NCBI RefSeq assembly: GCF_047739745.1
Contig: NZ_JBLLVA010000005.1
Coordinates: 124,001-188,000, forward strand
From: Pseudaminobacter sp047739745
GTDB lineage: Bacteria; Pseudomonadota; Alphaproteobacteria; Rhizobiales; Rhizobiaceae
DNA: 64,000 nt
Reading direction: 5' to 3'
The notes under the pieces were generated by a model. That model was not told where the DNA came from. It saw only the letters and a program-made list of their open reading frames with translations, and did not search any database. Shown one piece after another: positions 18,257 to 26,801 of the stretch (positions are counted from its first letter, which is position 1; the number at the start of each line of letters is the position of its first letter). A program made the position numbers and the translations under genes.

Positions 18257-18286
18257 CCGGAACCGGGTCTTCAATCCCGGTTCCGG
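18257..18286 (+). promoter_or_regulatory. Perfect 11-bp hairpin between E1-beta and zinc-ribbon genes
   Basis: CCGGAACCGGG and CCCGGTTCCGG flank an 8-base loop. No T run follows, and the next gene's ribosome-binding site (AGGGGAA) begins right after the hairpin. This fits an intra-operon RNA-stability or partial-attenuation element better than a full terminator. Confidence 0.55.
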
Positions 18287-18302
18287 GCAGGGGAACTTTG
18301 CG

Positions 18303-18617
18303 ATGCCCATTGAAACAGCATCGGATGAAAACCCGGATGTGCAGCCTCGATGCCCGCAATGCGAGAGCACACGGCTTCGCCGACATCTGGTGAAATCGGC
18401 CTTGTGGCACGGCGAGCGGCTGGTGCTCGTCAAGGACATCCCTGCGATCGTCTGCGAGGCCTGCGGCGAACGCTTCTATGACGACACCACGGCGACTATT
18501 CTGGACTTGATGCAGGGGAGCGGCTTTCCTGCCGACAGGGCGACGGAACATTTGTCCGTACCGGTTTTTTCCTTTTCGCAACGCATTCCGAGCGGGCTTG
18601 CGGAGGATCAGGAATGA
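18303..18617 (+). CDS. YgiT/MqsA-like zinc-ribbon protein
   Basis: The 104-residue protein has two CxxC pairs (C-P-Q-C near residue 18 and C-E-A-C near 53) and the conserved V-C-E-A-C-G-E-R-F-Y-D segment of YgiT-type zinc fingers, as found in the N-terminal half of MqsA antitoxins. There is no helix-turn-helix C-terminal domain and no MqsR-type toxin next door, so it is probably not a toxin-antitoxin pair. Its stop overlaps the start of the first cytochrome gene (ATGA), which implies coupled translation. A role in metal handling or assembly for the operon is conjecture. Confidence 0.65.
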   Translation: MPIETASDENPDVQPRCPQCESTRLRRHLVKSALWHGERLVLVKDIPAIVCEACGERFYDDTTATILDLMQGSGFPADRATEHLSVPVFSFSQRIPSGLAEDQE

Positions 18618-19171
18618 AGCCCCGCGTGCCAAAGGCTTTCCTGCTCGGAAGCATGATCACGATGTTTGCAGGCACGCTGCTGGCGCAGCCGGAATTCGAT
18701 TTCATGCCGGAAGGCGGACGCCAGACGCTGCTGCGCCTTGCCAGCACGCATACGTTCGATCTGAAGGCGGCGATTGCCCGCAAGGCAACCGAAGCCGAGT
18801 GGACGGCGGAAATCACAGCCGAGGCCCCCGTTCTTCCGCAAGAAGAAGTCGAAACGCTCGCTTCCTATCTCGCGGTCAACATGCCGGTGACGGGTGATGC
18901 CGCCCGGGAAGCAACGACAATGGAGGAACTAGCGCAGGCATTGCCGCCTGATGGCAAGGAACTGGCGATCGCCAATTGCCAGTTTTGCCACGGTTTCTTC
19001 ACCGGCTATCTGGCGCATGACCGGGATGCGGAAGGGTGGCGTAGCGTCTTCAAGTCTCCGTTCCACCGGGAATTGCCGATGACCCCCAGCGAACGTGAGA
19101 CCTTCGCCCGCTATTCGGCAATCAACATGCCGATTCCCTACGAAAAAGTGCCGGAGGAGCTGCGCTTTTGA
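18614..19171 (+). CDS. Periplasmic c-type cytochrome, first of a tandem pair
   Basis: 185 residues. A signal peptide (residues 1-25, ending L-L-A-Q) leads to an N-terminal domain without haem and then a single haem-attachment motif C-Q-F-C-H near residue 118. Methionines in L-P-M-T-P and I-N-M-P-I-P are candidate sixth ligands. It ends with V-P-E-E-L-R, shared with the next gene, so the two are paralogues. It should carry electrons in the periplasm, the compartment to which the E1-alpha of this operon is predicted to be sent. Confidence 0.75.
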   Translation: MKPRVPKAFLLGSMITMFAGTLLAQPEFDFMPEGGRQTLLRLASTHTFDLKAAIARKATEAEWTAEITAEAPVLPQEEVETLASYLAVNMPVTGDAAREATTMEELAQALPPDGKELAIANCQFCHGFFTGYLAHDRDAEGWRSVFKSPFHRELPMTPSERETFARYSAINMPIPYEKVPEELRF

Positions 19172-19220
19172 AGAGATCCGCCGGGTTTGGGCTCGACCGC
19201 CCCGGCCAACGACAAGGATC

Positions 19221-19796
19221 ATGACAATGTCGGTGTTCAGGACGGTTTCCTTAGGGCTTGCCCTGATGCTTTCGGTCGGCGCGCCGCTGCTGGTGAGCGC
19301 GCAGGAAGACGACCTGTTCTCCTTCATTCCTCCGGGCGGCCGCACGCTGCTCGGCGAGCTCATCGGTGGCGGGAAGGTCTCAGCCGATCAGATCCTTTCC
19401 TCCCGCCGCAGCCAGGGCGAGTGGCTGTCCTATGTGGAAGGGCTGGGAGCGGGGCTTGATCCGACCCAGCAGGAAACGCTTGCCGCCTACTTGGCTGCAA
19501 CCATGCCCGCCAGCGAAACCGATGGGACGCTGATCGACACGAACGGGGTGGCGCTCCCCCGCGACGGGCGCGACCTGGCGCTGGAATATTGCCAGTCCTG
19601 CCACATCATAACGGTGGTGGTGACTCAGGATCGCACCCGCGAAGCCTGGCTCGGCACCATGAACAAGCCCAGCCATGTCGAGATCGATACCACGCAGGCC
19701 GAGCGCGAGGCGCTTGCCGACTATCTGGTGAAAAACGGCGGCATCCCGATCGACGACGTGCCGGAGGAACTACGCGCCGGCGGCGCCACCTATTGA
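19221..19796 (+). CDS. Periplasmic c-type cytochrome, second of a tandem pair
   Basis: About 191 residues from ATG 19221; ATG 19227 is also possible. A signal peptide ends V-S-A-Q, followed by a haem-free N-terminal domain with P-G-G-R-T-L-L as in its neighbour, then C-Q-S-C-H near residue 127. The C-terminus shares V-P-E-E-L-R with the first cytochrome. A clear distal methionine is harder to place, M-N-K-P being the nearest. Tandem duplication followed by divergence is likely. Electron donor and acceptor are unknown. Confidence 0.75.
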   Translation: MTMSVFRTVSLGLALMLSVGAPLLVSAQEDDLFSFIPPGGRTLLGELIGGGKVSADQILSSRRSQGEWLSYVEGLGAGLDPTQQETLAAYLAATMPASETDGTLIDTNGVALPRDGRDLALEYCQSCHIITVVVTQDRTREAWLGTMNKPSHVEIDTTQAEREALADYLVKNGGIPIDDVPEELRAGGATY

Positions 19797-19827
19797 GCGG
19801 GGAGCGGGCTCGACAGGAAGGAGTGCC

Positions 19828-21282
19828 ATGCTGTTCACCTCGCTCTCCTTCTTCCTCTTCCTTGCCGCCACCCTTACGGGCTTTGCCATGCTTCCCGGCC
19901 GCTGGCGCACCCTGGGGCTGCTTGCGGCAAGCCTTGTCTTCTATGCCAGCTTCGGCGTGGCGAACCTTGCCTTCCTGATTGCAATTGCCCTCGCGGCTTG
20001 GCTCGCCGGCCTGGGGATCGCAACTGCGGCGACGGCCCTCATGCGCGGGGCGTCACTAGCCTTCGGGCTCGTCGCCGTCCTCGGTTCGCTTTTTGCGTTG
20101 AAGTTCCACGACTTCCTGGCGGGAGAACTGGAACGCGCCGTTGGCGGCGGCTTTGACCTGCCACGTCTCGGCCTTACGGTGCCGGTTGGCTTTTCCTTCT
20201 ACGCGTTCATGGCGGCAGCCTATGTGATCGACGTTTATCGCGGTACCTGCGAAGGGGAGCGGAACTTCGGTCGGCTCGCTCTCTATGTCTCCTGGTTTCC
20301 AAAGATTCTGGCCGGGCCGATCGAGCGTGCGCCAGCCTTCCTCCCGCAGGTTCCAAGCAAATTGCGATGGGACGGTGTGCTTGCCGCAAGCGGGCTTCAG
20401 CTCATCTTGTGGGGCTTCTTCAAGAAAGTGGTGATCGCCGACAATCTCGCTCCCGTCGTCGATAGTGCGTTCCGTATCGCGCCCTATGCCTCGCCGATGG
20501 AGCTTCTGATCGCCGTCTATTTTTTTGCCTTTCAGATTTATTGCGACTTTTCCGGCTATTCCGATATCGCCATCGGCCTGTCGCTGCTTTTCGGCATCCG
20601 GCTGATGGAGAATTTCCGCCGACCCTATCTCTCCGTGACGACGGCAGAATTCTGGTCTTCCCGCTGGCACATCTCGCTTGGCCGCTGGTTTCGCGACTAT
20701 CTCTACTTCCCTCTGGGCGGCAGCCGGGCAGGGACCCTGCGGCGATACCTCAACCTGATGGCCGTATTCGTCGTCAGCGGCCTCTGGCATGCCGGCCTGG
20801 GCTATGGCATCGGCTGGACGTTCCTGGCCTGGGGGGCGCTCAACGGCTTCTATCAATGGGTGGCGCTGGCAACCCATCCCTTCTGGCAGCGCATGGGCGC
20901 GGCACTTCCCATTGCTGCCACAAGCCAGCTCTGGCGTGTCTTGCGCATCCTGTTCACCTTCCATCTCATCCTCATAAGCTGGGTCTTCTTTCGCGCCGAC
21001 TCGATGGCCCAGGCGCTGACGGTGCTGCAGCGCATCTGGAACGCGCTGCCGGGCCTGCCGGCGCTGGCCATGCACTATCCGTTCGCGGCCGACCATGCGC
21101 TTGGGGCTGCCCTCATCCTGCTCCTGCTCGCAGTCGAAATCCTCGATGAGAGGCGGCCGCTTCGGGACCGTCTCGCTGCCGTCCCTACGGTGTTCCGCTG
21201 GAGCGCATGGTATGCCGGGATTGCCGGCCTTCTCATTCTCGGGCGGTGGCAGTCCGAGCAGTTCATCTACATGCAGTTCTGA
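19828..21282 (+). CDS. MBOAT-family membrane O-acyltransferase, AlgI-like
   Basis: The 484-residue polytopic membrane protein has the MBOAT signature: P-V-G-F-S-F-Y-A-F near residue 113, F-P-K-I-L-A-G-P-I near 155, and the catalytic histidine in V-S-G-L-W-H-A-G near 323. AlgI/DltB relatives take an acyl (usually acetyl) group from the cytoplasm and deliver it to an extracytoplasmic polymer. Its ribosome-binding site (AGGAAGGAG) is strong. It is followed 7 bases later by an SGNH-like partner, the usual two-gene arrangement. The odd feature is its placement behind E1 and cytochrome genes. Confidence 0.85.
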   Translation: MLFTSLSFFLFLAATLTGFAMLPGRWRTLGLLAASLVFYASFGVANLAFLIAIALAAWLAGLGIATAATALMRGASLAFGLVAVLGSLFALKFHDFLAGELERAVGGGFDLPRLGLTVPVGFSFYAFMAAAYVIDVYRGTCEGERNFGRLALYVSWFPKILAGPIERAPAFLPQVPSKLRWDGVLAASGLQLILWGFFKKVVIADNLAPVVDSAFRIAPYASPMELLIAVYFFAFQIYCDFSGYSDIAIGLSLLFGIRLMENFRRPYLSVTTAEFWSSRWHISLGRWFRDYLYFPLGGSRAGTLRRYLNLMAVFVVSGLWHAGLGYGIGWTFLAWGALNGFYQWVALATHPFWQRMGAALPIAATSQLWRVLRILFTFHLILISWVFFRADSMAQALTVLQRIWNALPGLPALAMHYPFAADHALGAALILLLLAVEILDERRPLRDRLAAVPTVFRWSAWYAGIAGLLILGRWQSEQFIYMQF

Positions 21283-21289
21283 GGCGGCG

Positions 21290-22300
21290 ATGGAACGGAC
21301 GATCCCGATCAGGACAGGTATCCACCTCGGATCGGCTATGCGCTTCACGGTGATCGGGCTTGCCCTTTACGTGCTGCTTTTCGCCGGAGCCGAATGGCTT
21401 GTCCACCGCAACGGCCACATGAACCCCGTCTTCAAGATCGACGCTGCAACCCATCATGATTTCGACTGGGTGATCCTCGGCGCCTCCCATGCCATGCCGC
21501 TTGATTTCGACGGGTTCAACATGATGATGGAGCAGGAAAGCGGTACAAGAATCCTTAATCTGGCTGGCCCCGGCACTGGTCCGCTCCACCAGCGCTTCGT
21601 CCTCGAATACTTCCTTCGCGAGCATCGCACCCGCAACATCCTCTATGTCGCCGATGGTTTTGCCTTCCAGTCCCCAGTGTGGAACGAGGAGCGCATCGCC
21701 GATCCCAAACTGCTTGGCTGGATGCCGTTCCACCCGGCCCTGATCGGGCTTCTATGGACCTATGTCCGGCATGAAGGCATCGATCCGCGCGCGCCTGCCG
21801 ATTACGCGACCGGCTTTTCCAAGATCAACAACCGGGACCGTTTCCGTCTGGACACCTGGGAAGGCGAAGCGTCCTTCCACCACGTGTTCAGACCTTCGGC
21901 ATTGGCCGAAAAGAAGCGGGTTGAGTATCTCTATCACGATGTCCCGGATGGGGCCGGGCAGCAGGCGCGTTACCTGGAGGTCTTGGGCCGCCTGCTCGAT
22001 CTTGCTCAAGCGCATGGGACGATGGTTACGATTACCAAGTTTCCGCTCCCCTCGCGGTTCCAGACACTGCTCAAGGGCGAAGCCGAGTTCGATGCTGCAC
22101 TGCGAACGCTCGCCGCCAGTCACCGCGCAGATTTTACTGACCTTTCGGATGCGATCGCCGAGCCACGTTTCTACGCCGATACGGATCATCTGAACCGCGC
22201 GGGTGTCACCGAGCTTTTTAGCCGGCACCTGAAGAATGTCCTGGCCCCTCCACAGCGTGGTGCGAGCCCGCCGGCCCACGGGCGGCCGTCCACGGAATGA
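21290..22300 (+). CDS. AlgX/AlgJ-like SGNH-fold partner of the MBOAT protein
   Basis: 336 residues. An N-terminal membrane anchor or uncleaved signal (about residues 15-35) precedes an extracytoplasmic domain. V-I-L-G-A-S-H-A near residue 60 resembles SGNH block I, and D-T-D-H-L-N near residue 297 gives the D-x-x-H catalytic pair. Such proteins receive the acyl group moved by the MBOAT protein and place it on a polysaccharide or other acceptor. It ends the operon. No polysaccharide synthase is nearby, so the acceptor is unknown. Confidence 0.7.
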   Translation: MERTIPIRTGIHLGSAMRFTVIGLALYVLLFAGAEWLVHRNGHMNPVFKIDAATHHDFDWVILGASHAMPLDFDGFNMMMEQESGTRILNLAGPGTGPLHQRFVLEYFLREHRTRNILYVADGFAFQSPVWNEERIADPKLLGWMPFHPALIGLLWTYVRHEGIDPRAPADYATGFSKINNRDRFRLDTWEGEASFHHVFRPSALAEKKRVEYLYHDVPDGAGQQARYLEVLGRLLDLAQAHGTMVTITKFPLPSRFQTLLKGEAEFDAALRTLAASHRADFTDLSDAIAEPRFYADTDHLNRAGVTELFSRHLKNVLAPPQRGASPPAHGRPSTE

Positions 22301-22503
22301 GGATCTGGTTGGCCGTCACCGCACCATTCCGCATTCAGCGCCAAAAATCGCGAGCTCGGCCAAGAGGTTGTATCCATGCACTAACCACGGCTAGTCCGGC
22401 ACACCCGCGGCAGTGAAACGACGGGCTTGCATAGCTCGGTGGTTTTCGGCCGACACCTGAACCCTACTTGGCGGCGAGGCGTTACAGGCCCGAAAGGCAG
22501 TGC

Positions 22504-22517
22504 TTGATGGAGATCAA
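22504..22517. promoter_or_regulatory. FixK/FNR-type box, TTGATGGAGATCAA
   Basis: Exact consensus. The centre is 77.5 bp upstream of the ATG at 22588. Confidence 0.7.
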
Positions 22518-22587
22518 TTACGGCCCAAACGAGTTACCTTAGTGATTTAAGCTTCGGGCGGAGCACAGCAAGTGGATGACGTGTACT

Positions 22588-22881
22588 ATGAAGGAACAGC
22601 GAAAGCCCAAGGATCGGTTCCATCAGGGAGAGCATCGAATTGAAGCAGATACGCAGCCAGACTTTCGTGTGAGATATTCCCAGGGCGTAGGCTGGATGGT
22701 CGAGATCGTGTCCAGAGGTGCTTATGAGTGGACACAAAAGAGGACGGATCCATTTCTGTTCGAGAACACTGGCCGCTATATTCGAACCGATCTGGCTGGC
22801 GTGAATCTCCTGGTCCATAACGCGCGCACTGAGGGCCTGAAAACGGAATATATTGGCCCGGAGCGGCTAGTCATATTTTGA
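22588..22881 (+). CDS. Hypothetical protein of about 97 residues
   Basis: Not recognised. The protein is charged and soluble, without a signal peptide or membrane helix. A basic N-terminus precedes a likely small beta-rich domain with several W, Y and F residues (G-W-M-V-E-I-V; Y-E-W-T-Q-K). The ATG at 22588 is preferred to an upstream in-frame codon. It stands alone between the AlgX-like gene and a pentapeptide gene. Its main interest is the exact FixK box in front, which argues that it is a real, oxygen-regulated gene. Confidence 0.55.
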   Translation: MKEQRKPKDRFHQGEHRIEADTQPDFRVRYSQGVGWMVEIVSRGAYEWTQKRTDPFLFENTGRYIRTDLAGVNLLVHNARTEGLKTEYIGPERLVIF

Positions 22882-23418
22882 CGCAAAGCGGCAACTGAGG
22901 GTTGGTGGCGTTTGCTACCTAATGCGGCATCGTTCCTCCCCCTTGACTGTTCCCGGCCCTTGATCAGAGGCATTCCTTGTAGGAGAAGCGGTCTATGTGC
23001 GACGCCTGCGGATCGAGGACGCAAATGCAGGCTAGAACGCACCGGCTCGGCGGTGGAACGAGATCAGTTGGTGCGGCAGCAAAATGGCAGAGCGTGGCGG
23101 AACTCCTCTGGATTCGGGCGGGCGCGACAGCTGCCCCGCGGGGAACTGGCCCCTTGGCTGTCGACGGAAGTGCTCCCGCTCCTTGCTTGGTCGATTGACA
23201 CAGGGAAAGCCGGCCAAAGGCATCCGCAAACCGATAACTGGCACCATCGGTAAAATCATTTTACACATCGCTGCGGATGGTGAACGAGCTGCAGCACGAG
23301 CTGCCAGAGCAACATTCGTCGCGCAATACGGTGATCGCCATCCGCCTAGCGCGTTCGATTGGCCTGCGCGGAACCTCGGCCATTTGTGCCAGATAGGGGT
23401 TCCCATTCATATCGACAG
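22882..23418. other. Gene-free stretch
   Basis: No frame with convincing protein character was seen on either strand. The overlapping open frames are mutual shadows without motifs. Confidence 0.4.
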
Positions 23419-23432
23419 TTGACCTGAGTCAA
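23419..23432. promoter_or_regulatory. FixK/FNR-type box, TTGACCTGAGTCAA
   Basis: Exact consensus. The centre is 95.5 bp upstream of the pentapeptide-repeat gene. Confidence 0.7.
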
Positions 23433-23520
23433 CCCATGGCGGTGGGAATGCTCTATTCTAAATTCTTCCAACAGTAGGCTGGAAGAATTTGGAGTTAGAA
23501 GGGAATCTTGGCTACAGTCG

Positions 23521-24309
23521 ATGAATATGCATGGTGAGAAGCTTAAGGGCTTAGGCCGCCTCATGCTGCGAAGTTGCCCTGTCGGCTCGGCGTCTGCCGC
23601 AGCTCGCAAAGTTTCGGTTCCAGCAACGCTTACCCTAACGCTTGGCCTTGCCTTTTTTACCCTGATTTTTGCGGGCTCGGCGGAGGCCGCGCATTGCAAG
23701 AGCTCGCCAGTGGCTGGGCTGGACTGGAGCCATTGCAATAAGAGCCGTCTCATGCTCGGTGGCAGCGACCTGGAAAGCACCAACCTTTTTAGCACCGATT
23801 TTAGTTTTACTGATCTTCGAGACGCCAACCTCAAGTCGGCAAATCTCGAAAAGGCGACCCTGGTGCGCGCCTGGCTCGCCGGCGCAAACGCTGTCAAAGC
23901 CAACTTCGCCCGGGTTGAAGCTTACCGGGCCAACTTTGCAGAGGTCTCTGCGGAAGGTGCTTCGTTTGAAAGTGCAGAACTGCAGCGCGTTGACTTCAGT
24001 CGGGCGCGCTTGACCGAGGCCAATTTCGAAAAGACCGAACTCGGGCGCGCCAATTTTGACGAAGCTGTGTTGAGGAACACCCGATTTTCGTTCGCCAATC
24101 TTTCACGCGCCGATCTCAGCAGCGCAATTATCCAAGGCCCAATAGAATTCGACCGCGCTTTCCTATTCCTGACCAGGATTGAGGGACTGGACCTCTCGGA
24201 CGCAAGGGGTCTGCAGCAAGCTCAGATCGATGCCGCCTGCGGCGATGTTGCGACGAAGCTGCCGTCGGGATTATCCATTCCAATAACTTGGCCCTGCAGG
24301 TTCGATTGA
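23521..24309 (+). CDS. Exported pentapeptide-repeat protein
   Basis: 262 residues. A long basic N-terminus and hydrophobic segment (about residues 35-57, ending A-E-A-A) suggest secretion to the periplasm. Residues 75-205 contain many A(D/N)LxX pentapeptides (for example A-N-L-K-S, A-N-L-E-K, A-N-F-A-R, A-D-L-S-S), which fold into a right-handed quadrilateral beta-helix. The C-terminal 40 residues carry two cysteines and may be disulfide-capped. Cytosolic relatives can mimic DNA, but a secreted one more likely has a structural or envelope role. The function is unknown. Confidence 0.75.
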   Translation: MNMHGEKLKGLGRLMLRSCPVGSASAAARKVSVPATLTLTLGLAFFTLIFAGSAEAAHCKSSPVAGLDWSHCNKSRLMLGGSDLESTNLFSTDFSFTDLRDANLKSANLEKATLVRAWLAGANAVKANFARVEAYRANFAEVSAEGASFESAELQRVDFSRARLTEANFEKTELGRANFDEAVLRNTRFSFANLSRADLSSAIIQGPIEFDRAFLFLTRIEGLDLSDARGLQQAQIDAACGDVATKLPSGLSIPITWPCRFD

Positions 24310-24425
24310 AGTTATCTGCTAGCTACGAGGCCGAAGTAATCTGACTACAACGAACTGCTCCCTATCGCTATTCGGCGTGCGCTGTCAGGGAGGACCCCAC
24401 CCGCGATTTGCCCATGACACGGATG

Positions 24426-24885
24426 CTAGAAGCCTGGGGTCAAGGAGAAGACAAACGCCGAGAGGCCGGCGGCAATTCCTGTGGCGACGAGTAGCGGCAT
24501 CCAGAAGCGCACTCTTCCAGAGGCAGCCGCAATGACGAGCCGTGACAGCGCATTGGCTGCAAGGGCGATAAGCACCGCGTTCGCAGCCATCGCCGCCGTT
24601 GTGGAGGTTTCCACCAACCTCAGCGCGCTCAGCACCGCGACATCGACATCGACCGCACCGGAAATCGCCGAGGTTGCCAACAAGCCCCGTGCTCCGACAT
24701 AAGTAGCTATAATGGCGTTGGCCGTTGCCACGATCGCGAAAAGAATGGCGAAGACCAGCAGTGGACCGAGATCGAAGGGGCTTCGCGCGGGTGGGACAAC
24801 GTCGTTGTCACCACCGTGCCGGTGCAGCAGAACTGCTCCGCAAGATCCAAAACCGAATGCCGCTGCGAGCCAGCTTGGCGATCAT
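24426..24885 (-). pseudogene. C-terminal fragment of a DUF4010 (MgtC/SapB-neighbour) membrane protein
   Basis: The frame begins after a stop near 24885 and runs to 24426. It encodes S-P-F-D-L-G-P-L-L-V-F-A and then G-L-L-A-T-S-A-I-S-G-A-V-D-V-D-A-style text, the hallmark of the last third of DUF4010 proteins, with four hydrophobic helices. A GTG at 24731 could start a shorter product, but the family N-terminal part is missing. Decayed genes lie on both sides of the break, so this appears to be a deletion scar. Confidence 0.6.
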
Positions 24886-24989
24886 TGAAGCACGAGGCTA
24901 GACGGAATACTGTGCCGAACTGGAAAGGCACGCCGGTCTTGGTAATACCACTGTTCTAGGAAACCTTCGCGGAGCGAAAGCGAAGCATT

Positions 24990-25759
24990 CTGCTGCCGAG
25001 CGGCATTCGGCTCGCGTATTTTGCGCTGGGCGATGCCGACGCATTCCCCGTTCTCCTGCTGCACGGCTTCACCGATGTGCGCGCAGTTGGAGCTTAATGG
25101 TGCCGCATCTTGGCACCCACCTTCGGCTAATAGCGCCAGACCTGCGCGGCCACGGGCATTCCGACAAGCCTGAAGGCTGTTACACTATTCCTGAGATGGC
25201 GCACGATGTCAGGCTGTTAGTCGAGGAACTCGGTCTCGGACCCATCCATGTGGTCGGCCATTCGCTCGGGGGACGGCTCGCCCAAGCTCTTGCTGAACGC
25301 TGGCCGCACGTCATGAGGAAACTCGTCCTGATATCAACTTCCGCCGTCCCACGGGAAAGGAAAGGGTGGTTGTGGGAGCACATTCAGGGTCTGCGGGATC
25401 CTATCGATCCAGAAGGTGCATTCATTCGGGAGTGGTGCTCCGTCTCGATACCCGTTGACGAAACATTCCTCGCCTACGTTCGCCGAGAATGCGCCTCAGT
25501 TCCGGCTCGGGTCTGGTACTCGATCCACTATAAACAGCTTTCCTATGACCCGGCCCCACTGTTGCGGGATATTTAAGCGCCGACGCTCATCCTTCGCGGG
25601 GAGAAAGACCTGATCGCAACCGCCGGACATCAAAACCAATTGAAAAGCGGGATCGTCGGCTCCAAAATCATGTCTTTTCCTGGTCTTGGTCATAATTTGC
25701 ACTGGGAAAATCCGGAAATTTTGGCGCGTTTGCTGAGCGAGTTTTTACAAGACGCTTAG
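24990..25759 (+). pseudogene. Alpha/beta hydrolase broken by a frameshift and an in-frame stop
   Basis: The N-terminal text L-P-S-G-I-R-L-A-Y and L-L-L-H-G-F-T-D sits in one frame. Around 25075-25085 the frame shifts and continues R-S-W-S-L-M-V-P-H-L with D-L-R-G-H-G-H-S-D-K-P and the nucleophile elbow G-H-S-L-G-G. At 25574 a TAA interrupts the frame, after which P-T-L-I-L-R-G-E-K-D and the catalytic-histidine region G-L-G-H-N-L-H-W follow up to 25759. All three catalytic blocks are thus present but cannot be made as one chain. The damage looks recent. Confidence 0.75.
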
Positions 25760-25889
25760 CTGAATGCTTGTTCGATCTTTTCGGCTGGCCAAAGGTCGAA
25801 CTCACTAGTTCTCGCAGGAATCGAATCCTTCCAAGCCGTTGTGGCCCACTGGTTTCATCGAGGATTGGACATCGAGTCCCACATTTTGG

Positions 25890-26555
25890 TTAGGCGGCTC
25901 CGGCCGCCTCTTTCAGATGGCCGACCGGTTGCACGAAGGTGACCATCTGAGAATCACGCAGTTGCAGGATGTGCTTCAGACCGGCCTTGTCGGCGCCCCC
26001 GACGAGGCAGGTGCCGAGTCCGACCGACGCGCAGTAGAGATAGACGTTCTCGGCAATGATCGCCGCGTCGACATGCGCCGCCTGGATTTGCTCCTCATCG
26101 CTCGCCTTGTACATGCGCGCCCTATCAGCGACATAGACGAGCACTAGTGGTGCGGTCCCGACAAAGGGCTGCGGGCTTGCCTTGCCGCGGATATCTTCAT
26201 CCAATACGGGCAGAAGCCGATGACTGGCAGGGTCAAATTTCCCGACCCCACCAGCGTCGGCGATATAGATGTCCGTTTCCATTGACGTGTGCCACGAGGG
26301 AGCGGTGTGTCCGACGCTTTCCGGACGGTTGATGCCGAAGGCGCACCATAGCAACGTCGAGAGCGTCGCAACGTCGATCGACTGATCGGAATAGAGCCGC
26401 GTCGAACGTCGGCGCGACAAGGCCTCGATTAGGCTTCCGCCATCGCCTTTCGCAGCCGGAGGCAGCCCGGCGACATCCGCAAGGCTTGCGCGAGAGATCA
26501 ACCCGCTGGCAAGAGGCACGGAGGCCAGGAACAGTCGTCTCGTTAGTCGCTGCAT
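25890..26555 (-). CDS. Nitroreductase-family (SagB-like) protein with Tat-like signal
   Basis: About 221 residues from the ATG at 26555, preceded by TCTGGAGATG. The N-terminus L-T-R-R-L-F-L-A with a hydrophobic run ending S-L-A-D resembles a twin-arginine signal. The body has R-R-S-T-R-L-Y (the FMN-phosphate loop of nitroreductases), a helical middle with A-A-I-I-A-E-N-V-Y-L, and G-L-G-T-C-L-V-G-G at the end. Nitroreductases use FMN to reduce quinones, nitro groups or, in SagB, to oxidise peptide rings. Export in folded form with FMN would explain a Tat signal. A FixK box lies upstream. Confidence 0.75.
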   Translation of the reverse strand: MQRLTRRLFLASVPLASGLISRASLADVAGLPPAAKGDGGSLIEALSRRRSTRLYSDQSIDVATLSTLLWCAFGINRPESVGHTAPSWHTSMETDIYIADAGGVGKFDPASHRLLPVLDEDIRGKASPQPFVGTAPLVLVYVADRARMYKASDEEQIQAAHVDAAIIAENVYLYCASVGLGTCLVGGADKAGLKHILQLRDSQMVTFVQPVGHLKEAAGAA

Positions 26556-26613
26556 GGAACATCTCCAGATTTCGGACCGGGAGATCATTTTCTAACGGCG
26601 AGTACCGATGTCA

Positions 26614-26627
26614 TTGACCCGCATCAA
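26614..26627. promoter_or_regulatory. FixK/FNR-type box, TTGACCCGCATCAA
   Basis: Exact consensus. The centre is 65.5 bp upstream of the nitroreductase ATG on the minus strand. Confidence 0.75.
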
Positions 26628-26801
26628 TCACCGCGACTGCCGAAACGATGAAACGATGACCGCGCGTTCGAACTTGGCTGACGACCGCGCGCACGGGACA
26701 GAGGAACTGGAACGTGCCGCTGGCTCGCTGGCCGACCCGGCTTACCGGGAATACTTCCCCATCACATGTCCTTTGCCTGATGATTAAAAGAGATTGGCTA
26801 T

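Noticed and set aside
18303..18617. Toxin-antitoxin pair based on the MqsA-like zinc ribbon
   Set aside because: No MqsR-like toxin is adjacent and the helix-turn-helix half is missing; the gene is embedded in a metabolic operon.
23032..23406. Overlapping open frames on both strands
   Set aside because: High-GC shadow frames without motif, start signal or conservation that I recognise.
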